From: Guyanagaster necrorhizus | Taxonomy: Eukaryota > Basidiomycota > Agaricomycetes > Agaricales > Physalacriaceae | Reading direction: 5' to 3' | Length of the DNA stretch: 24,515 bases | Assembly: GCF_019112545.1 (NCBI RefSeq) | Contig: NW_025064889.1 | Location: 146,462 to 170,976, forward strand | In this document: positions 9,111-20,000 of the stretch, piece after piece | How positions within the stretch are numbered: position 1 is the stretch's first letter | Layout of the letters: the number at the start of each line of letters is the position of its first letter | Notes under the pieces: generated by a model | What the model was told of the DNA's origin: nothing | What the model saw: only the letters and a program-made list of their open reading frames with translations | Database searches by the model: none | Made by a program: the position numbers and the translations under genes

Positions 9111-9856
9111 TGCACATGTTCACACCTCTGTAAATCCATTCATTTAGGTAGATGTTAGAGTCCTGCCAAAATCGACTCAGAAAAAGCATGACAAATTAAA
9201 AAAGTCCGCTCACCTAACATGGCGTGTAATATAGCTTTTAGTAAAATCCGTACAGTAGCCGCTTCGCGAAGATTCTTTCATTCGGTCTTAATTATTTCCC
9301 GGTGAAGAACCCTCTCGACAGATTCTGCCAAAAACAGTCGACAATGTGGCGTGGTCAGATAGCAGACCCCGTGTGGTGATTGGATTACCATGACAATCTT
9401 TAACCTCATACGCTGCGAGAACTTCTGGTATGTCAAAGCAACATGAAACGCCTTGAAATATGCTTTGGCGCGCCTCAGGAACCCTTTAATCCGTTATCAA
9501 CCACGAATCTTTTATGATCAGTGAGAGAAAAGGTTGATACCGAGATCTTTATATGTGAGAGATATCCAGTCAACGTCCATTTGGTCAGTGGTACACCAGT
9601 CATGGTCTCCCGACTCCAATTTGCGTGCGACTCTCGGTTTTACTTGCAGATCAAGATTCAGGAAGCATGCAAACGCAGGGCGTATTCAATATTCACCTTT
9701 CATGACTTTGTACATGGGAAATATTCTCCCCACGATCTCGTAGACTTGAAGTATTTGGAGCGCAATGGGTCTATGCCAGCGCGTGTATGAGTAAGGCAAG
9801 ATAGACCTCGGACAGTTTTGACAGCGTCTGTGTCTTTTGAATCTAAGACCATAAAG
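9111..9856. other. Unassigned stretch between two minus-strand loci
   Basis: No recognisable gene. The plus strand is open at 9521-9790 (89 codons) and the minus strand has short open pieces. It could hold the missing middle of the FunK1 relic at 8397-9110, but I found no HRD-like loop. Confidence 0.3.
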
Positions 9857-10348
9857 TTAGAGTGCAGAAAACTCCGGCACGCGCCACAACGCAGCCCAGA
9901 ATAACCGAGGGGTACAACGTGAAGGCTCTGCTGAAACGGAGTCCTCGCGTTCCAATTTGTCCCTTGGATGATACGAATTTGTTAGTCTGAGGACTGAAGC
10001 AACATGGTCAAGAAACGATGCCAAAACACTGTACGCATCGCGACACCAATTGCGCATGGGCACCATTCCTTTTGTGCAGTGGAATTCTTCGGAAGACAAT
10101 TCCGTGGTCTCATTGATAATATTGAGGTCGCCATATGAGGGGATCGGAAGACGGTCCGAAATACGGACTTCGAGCGCTTTGCTCTGCAGTTCTTGAACGA
10201 TATCACAGATTGAAATCTCTCCCTATAGTTATACTAGGATACCGGTGTCCTGGTGCCCCGGGATAGTAGGCCAGTCCGGTTCGCTAACGACCTCTGCATC
10301 CAGCAAATTTGGCAGCGTCATAGCAAGTTGAGCTTGGTATACATTCAT
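9857..10348 (-). CDS. Unrecognised two-exon protein (about 146 aa)
   Basis: Exon 1 runs from ATG at 10348 to 10243 and exon 2 from 10191 to the TAA at 9857. The 51-nt intron (10242-10192) starts GTATCC and ends TTCAAG; without it there are two stops, with it the frame is clean. The frame is also open upstream of the ATG for some 17 codons (ending LLLLDSEEEDMNVY), so the true start could be earlier. The product is hydrophilic, with EPDWPTIPGHQDTELQSKAL across the junction, then RISDRLPIPSYGDLNIINET and RNWCRDAYSVLASFLDHV, a probable helix. No signal peptide or membrane segment. I do not recognise the family. It lies upstream of, and on the same strand as, the FunK1 relic at 8397-9110 and might be a detached N-terminal part of that kinase, but nothing in the sequence proves it. 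Confidence 0.4.
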
Positions 10349-12363
10349 GTCTTCTTCTTCTGAGTCCAGCAATAGTAATGGATTGCCCAAACTCCGAAAT
10401 ATTTCGCAACAACGGAGTGGTATTTAGCCAAGAAACAGTTAGTCCTGTTACTTGACCTACTTATTTCCCACGCCACTCATCATGATCGAAATATAAGACC
10501 TACTTGCAGAGAATTTTGAATGTGAGCGTATTTCTCAGTGCATCGTGTAAGATCGTGCTCCATCTTGATCATGAACCTAAGTTACAATATATTATTAATA
10601 TTTCTCAGCTCATCCACGTGATTAGAACGCGGTTGTCTGATTTTGAAATTCATCAATTTCTTCTTTCTTCCTTTCTTTATCTCGGCATCTCTTAGCCATC
10701 CGCGACTGGCTCCTACATCTGGGCCAATGGCAGCGTAAAGAAACACCATGCGAACTACGTGGCATCCTTGATATCTAAGCTAACAGTCTGGACTCCTCGT
10801 TCAATGTGTCCTGATTCTAATTTGACCAAACTATCTCTCAGGTTGTTGTTCGACCATGGCGAAAGCACATGTTCTCCTCCCGTTCTATACTGCATCTGCG
10901 CTAAGACAGATTCTTCCAGATTCACCCATCAGCCAGTATAATTTCTCTACTGAAAACATTTGATCTGTCAATCTCAAAGTGCCTAGGGTTATGCGGACTG
11001 TATTGCCTCTTGGACAACATCAAGCTTCGCTTCCAAGGTTTGCTTCACCCTTGATAACGAACCCAACTGTATTTCTCTAGCATCTTGTATAATCCCCGGT
11101 ATCATCTCCAATCATACCTAGTGCTTCTACTTCTCTAAATTCGACATCTTTCGCAGGCGCTTATGGTTGAACACATATTCCGGTCACCAGACCTCGTTTG
11201 TATTCTTGTCAACTTGGGGGCGCTTCATAAGCGCGTCCTCAGCTATGCTATGCCCCGTTCATTCCGCGTTCATTGCTGCTTTCCAACTGCCGAATTTTTC
11301 TGACAGCAGCGCTACATAATTCTCCCTTGCATTTTACCAACTTCCCTCTCCTGTCTTGTCTCTCCCACGTCGTCCTAAGGCTCTGCGGGCGAGAGATGAT
11401 CATTCGAAGCTATAAACTTGGAACAATCCGACAAGGAACCATAATTCGAGACTCTAAGATTGCATCGTTTCTCCCGCTATTGAATGATTCGGGCTATGGT
11501 ACCGCAGCTGGGCTTGGTCACTGTCCGTTATTACCGAGCTCATATTCCATGGCATTTTCTGGATGTCCGGGCATCTCGAGAGATGTATACCTTTCGTAAC
11601 CCGGCCCTCGCGGAAAGAAGTGTCCTGGGTATTCTTGACTGGACGAAGTCCATTCCTTGAGAAAGCCACATTTGGGTGGAGTAGAACCTCGCCTTACTAT
11701 TGGTCAGCTGCCAACGTTTCGTACGTTAATGTCCAGCTAATCATAAGGCTCACATAGATTATGAGTCCTTCGTGATCTCAGTCGCTTGACCCTCAACCAA
11801 TTGGCGAAGCACCACCTACAATAGAGCATCTACAATAACGGTTATATGGAGGTGGTCGGCGATTATCGATTTTCGAGGACACTTCTTTCCACATCCCCAT
11901 CAAGTTGGGGCACATCTACGAGCCGGCCCTTCCTGTGATCCCGAACATTGACGACGTACCTCGAGAGGCCCGTGATAAATTCACCGAGGTCAGATAACGA
12001 TGCGTATTCTTAACTGTCCTAATCAGCGGATATGTCTTTAGATGATATCTTTCTGTCCACGGTACCCTGCGGGTAACGGGACAAGAACATGAAACTCGTG
12101 GAACAAAACCTTGAACTGCGGCTGTGTGGTGCACGTATACGCAACTGTATTTTTTCCGACATGGAAACGAATTCGCTGTGTAAATCTAACAATCCTATCC
12201 ACGCTTGGTTTGATTTAAAAACAGAATCGACCGATCAGACCTTTCATTTCATAAGGTCGACTATGCAGGGTGATGCTTCGAGGATTCATTGTCCATGCAT
12301 GCATTGTATACTCCTGACCATCCATCAAAGTGAATGTACAATTCAAGTTAGTGTGTTGAATAA
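10349..12363. other. Degraded region, no gene recognised
   Basis: Only short open stretches. On the plus strand, 11839-11997 is open for 52 codons (includes EDTSFHIPIKLGHIYEPALP) and ends at a possible donor GTCAGA (11989) with an acceptor TTTAG about 53 nt later. A piece at about 11609-11641 reads ERSVLGILDWTKSIP, which resembles the metal-binding ILDW motif of an APH-fold protein but lacks a catalytic loop upstream. 12089-12409 is open without recognisable motifs. All of these could be chance or relics. Confidence 0.3.
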
Positions 12364-12573
12364 TTTAGCCGAGTTAGTCCATCAGCAATCTATCCAATGC
12401 CAGAACTGAAGTCATATGCGATGCCAGTGTTTCTTGATGCTTCAACTTTCTCACCACTTAGAGAGGACTTCTCGACGCTGCTAGAAGCGGCCCTAGAGTT
12501 CGCTTCCATCGCGGTGATAGCGCTACGACGAAGAGGGGAGACGCCAGAGGTGGATCGTTATTCCTCTTCTTAA
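12364..12573 (+). other. Exon-like open stretch, product unknown
   Basis: An open frame of 69 codons begins after a TAA and a possible acceptor (AATTTAG, ending about 12366) and ends with TAA at 12571-12573. It reads smoothly, with internal Met at 12399 and 12421, and holds MPVFLDASTFSPLREDF and a helical LLEAALEFASIAVIALRRR. It looks like a last exon or a small peptide, but no preceding exon can be joined with confidence. The minus strand is open over 12458-12643 too. Confidence 0.25.
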
Positions 12574-15500
12574 ACTGTAGGAGTGGGTAATTCAGATGTA
12601 TAGGGGTACAGATAAGAATAAGGCTCTTACCTCGACCAATCAACGGCAGACAGCTATGGGGCCATAATATTTATCCTGCACTGGTGAGAACTGCTACCCG
12701 ATGACCTATTTTTACCAACCTACGCTACCTTAACCCAGCGGGACTAGGGAGCAGGTATGAAGAGCTAATCGCTTTGATGCAGTACAAAGTATACAGCAAA
12801 GATAGGAGGAGCGTAGACAGGGTATGGACACGCAGCTTTCGTCGAAGGGATATTGCGGCTTTCCTGACAGGGGAATCTATCGATCAAGATGGTTACCGAT
12901 GCATAGTTTACGCCAAAGCACATGCAGCACATTTGAAGAGAGAGGGATGAACAACGCGGATGCGCAAGTCGGACAACCGCTCAAACCCAGCCATCCATAC
13001 GCTATATTCGAGTATGGAGAGTCGCATGAAACCAATACAGGGAGTTGGTAATTCAAGACATGATCACCGCGATAATTTTGCGCTCGAACCTCAACAAGTA
13101 ATTTGGGGGAGCTTCCAGCGGGCTTGAGGAAGCGTTGTACGCGTGGTACGTTGGGGAAGAAAGAGGATGGCAGCTCGGCACCTTTGAACTCCGGACCGAG
13201 ATGCCGAGTAAGTTCATTAGCACCACTGTTGAACAAAAGTCAATAGAAGAAGCGACCGACATGCTTCCAGGGCGCTAGGTCTCTCACAGGCTGGAGAGAT
13301 CCAGGCCATTTGATGACCCCAGGCCAACTAATGTTAGTCATGTTTACACAGCGTATGACATCTTGAACGAATGGTCGACCGATTTTCCGCCTAGACAGTA
13401 TGAATCCAAGCAACAGATCTTTGACCTCATCGTTCGATTGAAGAGGTACGCCATCGTCGATTGAATGTCGGGTCCTTGCACAGCGCCGAGCCGCTTTATT
13501 ATTATGTCCAGGCACACGTATACCTTCGATGCGCCACCGAAGCGCACAGGCATGGCCTGTTCAACAGCATTGGTAGGGATCCCTTTTAGATATATGAGCC
13601 ACAGGCCATTTGATCTCCTGTAATTGGAGTTACCTCGCGCATCATCCGCCTTGATGCTCGAGGTCATGACCTCGCAGCAAAAAACCATACAAGCAAGCCA
13701 CCTTTACGTAGGGTCTCCATCTGTGCTCGATGGTTGATCTTGCCACAGCGATGAGTAATCACCTCTGTGGCAATACATATCCGATACACCTTTCCAATCA
13801 AGAAGGAACCAGCCGTGGTTGTTCGATAGTTCTCTGACCAGGATTTGAAACTGTCCAGCGGAGCCAGATGCCCTTTGCAGTGCACCGCGTCCTAGCAAAC
13901 GATGATACTATACACAGAGTCGGGGGTGTTCCCGTTTTTGTCAAGGAATCGTCCTCAGATAGGCAAGCCCAGGATCCGAATAGCTCCGTACCCAGAGTTT
14001 TCCTAGGCTAAGATGGAACGGTTAGAACAGTCACCTGAAACAGTAAGCAGCGTGGTAGACAGACGTCTTTCTATGTCTTGAGGGCCAAGAGGAGGATAAA
14101 CAGCCGAACGTGAAGATGCGCCTTTCGTAGCAAGTTCGCTATTCGGCTTGCGACGGCTGAGCCCCAGCAGCTAAATAAGTCCCAGGTAAACCCAAGCCGT
14201 GGCTGGGAGCCAAGTTTGACTTACCGGTCATGCGCAATAGCGATAGCGCGATCGGTATCCAGGCAGCTCTAAGGATATCCTTGGCCATCAGAATGCACCT
14301 ATAGTAGACCGGGGACACGGGCTCTGTGTTTCTCCATATTGCAGGATATCCCGTATTGTAACGGCACCCTTATTCCTTTTCTGAGTAAGCGAGTTGATCC
14401 TTCCAGTCAGAGTACTCGAAGAGCCACGGAGAAAGATCAAGAAGGGTCTGCTAGTATGACCAGGAGAGACAAGATATTGATAGACGGACCCTCAGGAGAT
14501 TGTCAGTGTAAACATGGGTCCATGGTGGTCATCGATGAGTAAACCATCCGGGGTTAGGACAACTGTAGTGAGAATTCTGGCTACAGTGGCGTTGCATGGT
14601 AATTAGCACCATCGTTGAAGTGCGTATGAAACATCTGTAGCGTTCTATTATTCCGTAACACGGATTTCCTTCGCAGAGAGTCCCATTTGCTTGATTCTGT
14701 GTTGTACCCGCGTCTTTCACGGACGCGTTGAGGTAGAAAGCAGTGACTGGCGGGCCGGCAGCAACCGGAACCGGACGTCACAGCCACTTTGCTCTTCCAA
14801 TCTCGCAACTCTCAGTTCGACAATCGGCTCTTTCTTTGGTATTTCTATTTTTTATTTTTGATTCTCTGGTCCCGTACTGGTCCTTTGTCTCAGCCTCTCC
14901 TGCGTGTTAGATCCTTCCTGTCCTGGCTTCCACGGTCACGGTGTGAACGGAAGTCTTGGCCGCTAGATCTGAAGCAACAGATTCTTCCAACTGATGCCGA
15001 GTTGCTATTACCTCTGATGAATTTTATACTTCGTTCCCATAATTTTACCAGCGATTATTATTACCGTTACGACAAGCTTCGGGTTCTCGTAAGTACCATT
15101 CTCCGCCATCAAGTGTCTAAAGCTTCCAAGCCAGTCGCCTTTGGTTAACAATATTCATTTCGGAGGCTGTACATGTAATCCTTATCCATTGGATACCTCA
15201 AAGCTGCCTATCATAATCATTCATCGGAGCGGCCTTAATGAAATAGGCGTATGTCGGCTGTGCGGTCAGTAAAGCCATTTATTCGATGATGACGAAGGAA
15301 CAACATACAAATATACGTGAGCTATCGTCATGTCTCTCGTATGATCCATATATCTGACTTACCCAAGATGGCGTGTACTCCCTCGGACACGTATTTTAGG
15401 ACGCGCCGTGGAGCCGAATATGCGAGGTCATTGGACTCACCTTAAGACCGCCACCCTTATGGTTGTAAGACCATATACTTATACGAAGAGCCCTTCTTGC

Positions 15501-16338
15501 TCTTCGTTGTCGGTGATAATAACATCCAATGCGAAGCATGATGGCCGGAATGAACTGTATTGCGATGGCGGAGTGTAAAGGTAAGAGATCCAGAAGCCCC
15601 TTATTGCACCTTGTGCATAGCCCGACAGGATACTAAGATGTTTAGGATATATGTTGGCACAGTGTATGTGCTATAATTAATGTCGGTACCGAGCGGGAGT
15701 AAACCACAAAGATGCGGTCTGTCATTAATCTTAAGTCTGGAGCGCCTGAAACGTGACCAGTACTACTCAAGTACCTGGGAAAACTATTTGAGTGAAGCAG
15801 AGCAGAGCGTTCGTACGTATTCAATATTCGAGGCTCAATCGAAAAATTCCAGACTTGAGAGGAACGACGTCCGCGACAGAGAAGGGCCGAAATATGGGCA
15901 GATCCCTAAGGCGCTTGGTATGTGTTATGAAATACCATGCGTCTGAAACTGCGAGATATCTCAAACATTACAGATTGACTTGGAGCTCCCGACACGGGCG
16001 CTGCAGCGTGCTAGCAGGAAGAAGAACATAACCCCCGTCAGAACCATCATGTGGCGTACGAACATGGATCCCTAGATTGGTCCAGGCCCAGATGGATGCT
16101 CCTAACATTTTGAACCGACATTATACCTCCTTCGTCGATCTCAAGGTACCAAGATCAGTGCGAACGCGACGTCGAACCGGTACATGTAGCGCCGCGTAAA
16201 GTGCCCTACCTGATCGACCCTGACGGAACCTGCCAGCCAATGGGAGCCTGCAGATCGAAAGGCACTGTTGCCCTGACTTTCTCCCGACCTGGTTGAATTT
16301 AGAGTTGACAAGGCGATGAATCTCTGCATTCTAGTGCC
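12574..16338. other. Long stretch without a recognisable gene
   Basis: Minus-strand frames overlap between 12877 and 13885, with protein-like pieces such as NDEVKDLLLGFILSRRKIG (about 13430) and GSFLIGKVYRICIATEV (about 13800). They change frame repeatedly and match no family I know, so they may be one decayed minus-strand gene. On the plus strand 14789-15148 is open for 119 codons and carries a hydrophobic stretch (LFLWYFYFLFLILW) near its start; it could be a small membrane protein, but has no supporting context. 15680-16031 has two overlapping plus frames of no clear meaning. No repeats or RNA genes seen. Confidence 0.3.
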
Positions 16339-16346
16339 TATAAAGG
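16339..16346 (+). promoter_or_regulatory. TATA box of the C2H2 zinc-finger gene
   Basis: TATAAAGG lies 195-202 nt upstream of the ATG at 16541 and just ahead of a long pyrimidine tract. The order TATA, CT-rich stretch, start is typical of fungal promoters. Transcription start not known. Confidence 0.5.
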
Positions 16347-16361
16347 CATGTATCGTTGGAA

Positions 16362-16399
16362 CTTTCTTTTCCCATCCACCCCCCTCCTCCCTCCCTTCA
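16362..16399 (+). promoter_or_regulatory. Pyrimidine-rich (CT) tract upstream of the C2H2 gene
   Basis: Nearly all C and T over 38 nt, about 20 nt downstream of the TATA box. CT-rich blocks often precede or overlap transcription starts in filamentous fungi. Probably marks the start of the 5' leader. Confidence 0.45.
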
Positions 16400-16540
16400 T
16401 CCGATCCCCATCGTCATTCCGCCCATTATATCCAATCGATCGTGACAGTCCCTATCATTGCTCCCGCTAGTCCTGAATTGTCTCAGCTTGCCACTTCTAT
16501 AAATCCTCAAGATACCTGGGCTACCTTTCAAATTTCCACC

Positions 16541-17699
16541 ATGTCGAGCTACAACAACTTTGGCAATGGTATGTCCCGTGCGCGTCGTTGTCTTCTGCCT
16601 GCTGACTGGATAGTTCAGAATATTATAACGCATACCCCGCGGCCATCGCATCTAATAAATACGTACCCGTTTCAGAGTCATTCCCCTCCCACGAGAGCTA
16701 CTATGTTCCCAATGGTAATGTTTTCTCTTGCATCAGCCTCGGCTGCCGCTGAACTGTCTTTGCAGGATACGTCGACGAATACGGGGCATCTAGCTCAGTG
16801 TACCAGCCTAGCCCTTCTGTAAAACCCAATACAGCCAGTACGTGTTGCCATCGTTCTTCGCTTCCCCATCTCCATCTTATTGCTTCTTCTATCAGTCCCT
16901 TTGCACATACCTTTCACACCCTCCCATAACACGGCCCAAGTACAATACGAGGTCGACGAATATAGTAAGTACCCGCCTCTGATTTCCAATTTGCGGGCCT
17001 TACAAGAATCTGCAGCTGACGTCTCAACCGTTTCACCTTGGCCTCAAGAATACAACATGTCATTTTCAGGGGCACTCACCTCATCGGAATCATGGACACC
17101 CTTTGGTCCGACGACGGCTGAATCGACCCCAGATCGTAAATGTTTTCGTTTTTTTTTCACGATCATTTCGCACATTTACACTCGTGACAGTTCTTTTTTC
17201 CTCTCCCTCAATAACGGACGACTGCACGAACGTGTTCGATATCCAGTTTGGACATTCGCTACAATCACGCTCACAGGAGCTCGAGCGAAGTATGTCCCCG
17301 ATTTCTGCCGTCTCTCCGGAGTCGTATCCCTCTCGCGAGGTCGCTCGTCCACCGACAACGGCGAAGAAGTCAGCTCCCTCCCAAGACGATCAGTCTTCCC
17401 CACGCCGCCGGCACCCGTGCCTCATCCCTGGATGTCTCCGACGCTTCACCAGCCAGTATACGCTCAAAGTACATATGCAGGCGCATAAACCCAAGCCCCG
17501 CGTTTCGTTTTTATGTACGCTAGGATGCGGTGAACGCTTCTCGAGGCAGCATGATCGCCTTAGGCATGAGGTTGCCAAACACAACAAGGTGTGCGAGTTC
17601 TCATGCGAAGCTTGCGGGCGCTTCTTTTCGATGGCCAAAACCTTGGGCAATCACAAGTGTCCTCTTGCGCAGGGTGGCACAAGATGGGTTCATCACTAA
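16541..17699 (+). CDS. C2H2 zinc-finger protein, probable transcription factor, six exons
   Basis: Exons 16541-16568, 16619-16714, 16766-16837, 16896-16964, 17016-17135, 17191-17699 join into a 297-residue protein with no stop; introns are 50, 51, 58, 51 and 55 nt, all GT-AG and all phase 1. It starts MSSYNNFGN. The first two thirds are low-complexity, rich in Tyr, Ser and Pro, as in activation regions. A basic patch (RRR, 200-202) precedes the fingers: finger 1 CLIPGC with Cys205, Cys210, His223, His227; finger 2 Cys237, Cys241, His254, His259, with CX3C spacing; finger 3 Cys267, Cys270, His283 then Cys285, an atypical CX2C-X12-H-X-C end. It probably acts in the nucleus as a sequence-specific DNA-binding regulator; target unknown. 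For intron 4 an alternative acceptor at 17006 would add three residues. The gene is intact and has promoter-like elements, so it is probably functional. Confidence 0.85.
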
Positions 17700-19691
17700 A
17701 TGATGGGGCGTATCATTCGGCCATATTATTTATCACATTTTTTTTATTTTTGTCGCGATCTTCCTACGGTTTGGGACACGCCTTTGGGTGGACGATTGGA
17801 AAGCATCAAACTCTGTACAATACACGATCGCATTAGATTATTATCACGCTGCAATGGATATATCATGCCAGCTCGAACCTTGATGATTGTCCAAACTCTT
17901 GGTCGGACTTTGTCTATCTGAGCTACTTGAGTTCGAGCAACGGGACGCCACAATAAGGCATAGCCACTCGGGACGTGAAACCAACCGCCATCATCTGATC
18001 CTTGAATGATGCCCAAGCTATTGAATAGCTTGGAAATTAAGCGCAATTGAATTCTACTTCTTTGGTATACCGGGTGGTCCTTCCGGTTAGGTTCTGATAC
18101 ACGATATGGATCATTTTCGGTGCTATTACTAGGATATCGATATCTTGTTTCACGGTGGTTCACACTCTCTGGAAACGACGTCCTTGGTTGTTCAGCCCTT
18201 CTTTACTTGGCCGAGTCCTTCTCGAGCTCGCTACTGGCCGGGAAAAATATATCACCTCTTTGTTACCGATTCCCGGGAACTCGGGTGTAGAGGAAGGACG
18301 AAGTCCACGGATCCGTATTATTCTTGCCTGCAAATGCTTGATTGCACGGGCCGTTGCTGATGGAAAATCTGGGCCAACGCTTTGTCCGACTTGCATGCCT
18401 GAACTTGATGCCGATCTCGAAATTAACGAAGTTACAGTACCTTGCTCGACGCTGGGATGCGCGCCCATACCTGACAAGCTGCGGTCCCTTTGCCAGCCCG
18501 GGTGGTCATCAACCGTCTAATATCTAGCCCGTTGAAGTCGACCGCGATTCAAGTTGCTCGGTATTGATGTTCGGAACCTGGGCATTCGCGGCTCTCAAAC
18601 GACACCGGGAGAACCACGACCAGAACGAAGATGCGCAGCTCCTTCAACTGAGTTTGAGAAGGAGCAATGGTTATGTATCTTCCGGGCCGGCAGGATGACG
18701 AAGGTCGGGGGTGTCCGTTGACCAGAAAGAATGCATCGATTTGTTGTTTGAAGAATGTTTTACGCGTGTGTCATTGGCATAATAGGACTAGCGCATTTGG
18801 CAGAAGGACTCGAAGGCAGTGTTGAGTTCGCTACTGCTAGATGTCCTGCCTTCTGGAGGCTTCACCGAAGACTTGCAAGTCGAAACTATTTCCCTCATGC
18901 AGATCATGTTTCAGCTTTCCTTAGAACTTCCGAAGAACAATGAGACGAGTGGCTTGGGAGCTTCTGTGTTTGCAGCTGATATCCTACGTGTAACGAACAT
19001 GCATGAATCCGAGGCTGCAACTGTTCGCTTTGACCACACAGGTCTCAAGGGCCAAGCGTGGAATGGAACTTTAATCGGGACTTGTTCGCATGGATTTATT
19101 TTGCGCGGAACAAGGAAAAATAGATTGTTTTTTTTTTGCCTAGCCCATGAGGCCTGAGGCCTTGAGGCAGCTGCACGATTTAGGGCCAGTGGTAAATTCG
19201 TTTATCAAAGATGCGATTCAAAATTTAAATAAATATGAGGTACACGCAGTTCGCGACGCCCAATGTCTGTTATACAATGTATGCACAGACGTGGGCGTCA
19301 GATCGTGAGTCATACAATACATATATTATGTATCGATGTGGTGATATCCTTCGGCACCCGCCAACATTGCAATATCTTCGACGTCCCTGGGTAATTCCAC
19401 GTTTCCCCACTCTTTGTATTATATCAACTCCCGCCGTTGCTAAGGCCTCCTAGCCTTCCCTAGAAAGACTCTAAGGTCTCTTGACAGGCCAGCAGTCGAG
19501 AATACAACGGCATGGGAATTCGAAGTGGAGAGTTTTTTTTCCAAAAGAAATTGGAATTAGTGAAAAATTCGATGGACACGCGTTTTGTCAAGGAGTCTCG
19601 CCCAATTTGGGGCCCAGAACGTTAATTCTCAAGTCTTCAAGGTTGAACATGAACCGAGAGGAATGCTGGAGCTTAGAGCAGGCTCAGAGTT
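17700..19691. other. Long stretch without a recognisable gene
   Basis: The first ~100 nt would be the 3' UTR of the zinc-finger gene. Both strands are open in 18155-18520 (plus 121 codons, minus 105 codons); neither shows a family motif, though the minus strand carries on less cleanly to about 17900. 18819-19157 is open on plus (112 codons) without motifs. A short imperfect repeat of GAGGCCT sits at about 19148-19168 and a 17-nt inverted repeat (ATACATA/TATGTAT) at 19317-19333. All unassigned. Confidence 0.3.
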
Positions 19692-20000
19692 TTACGGCTT
19701 TGAAATAGGTTTTCGTTGAATACTGGGGTCGGTAACTTTCGCACATTCCCAGTCTTCATCGACATCCGACGGCGACATTGTCACACGTGCTATGTTCATC
19801 AGATCCATAGCGTCATCAGGACGCAGCGATCTCAGTCATCCATCGAAAAAAATATACCCCTTTGTGCCCACAACAATTTGATTACAGTCAATTTGCGCAT
19901 TGATGAGATCGATTGTAGGATCGACACCAGCATCCGACGACGTTGGGCGCTGCAATTGGGCGATAACTTCGTTCTCCTCAATTTTTTTTTGTGTCCGCCT
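19692..20000 (-). other. Possible minus-strand coding relic
   Basis: About 100 minus-strand codons carry only one in-frame stop (TGA, about 19840) before a TAA at 19692-19694. The translation has ordinary protein composition, for example DPTIDLINAQIDCNQIVVG then TKGYIFFDG before the stop and PDDAMDLMNIARVTMSPSDV after it. The plus strand over the same bases gives a long but Arg-rich frame (19716-20126) that looks like a shadow. No family recognised. Confidence 0.25.

Noticed and set aside
11609..11641. APH-like ILDW phrase
   Set aside because: One short motif without a catalytic loop upstream; too little to call a second APH relic.
18155..18520. Cys-containing plus ORF suggesting a zinc motif
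   Set aside because: CPTC and a later Cys pair do not give a known spacing, and the minus strand is equally open.
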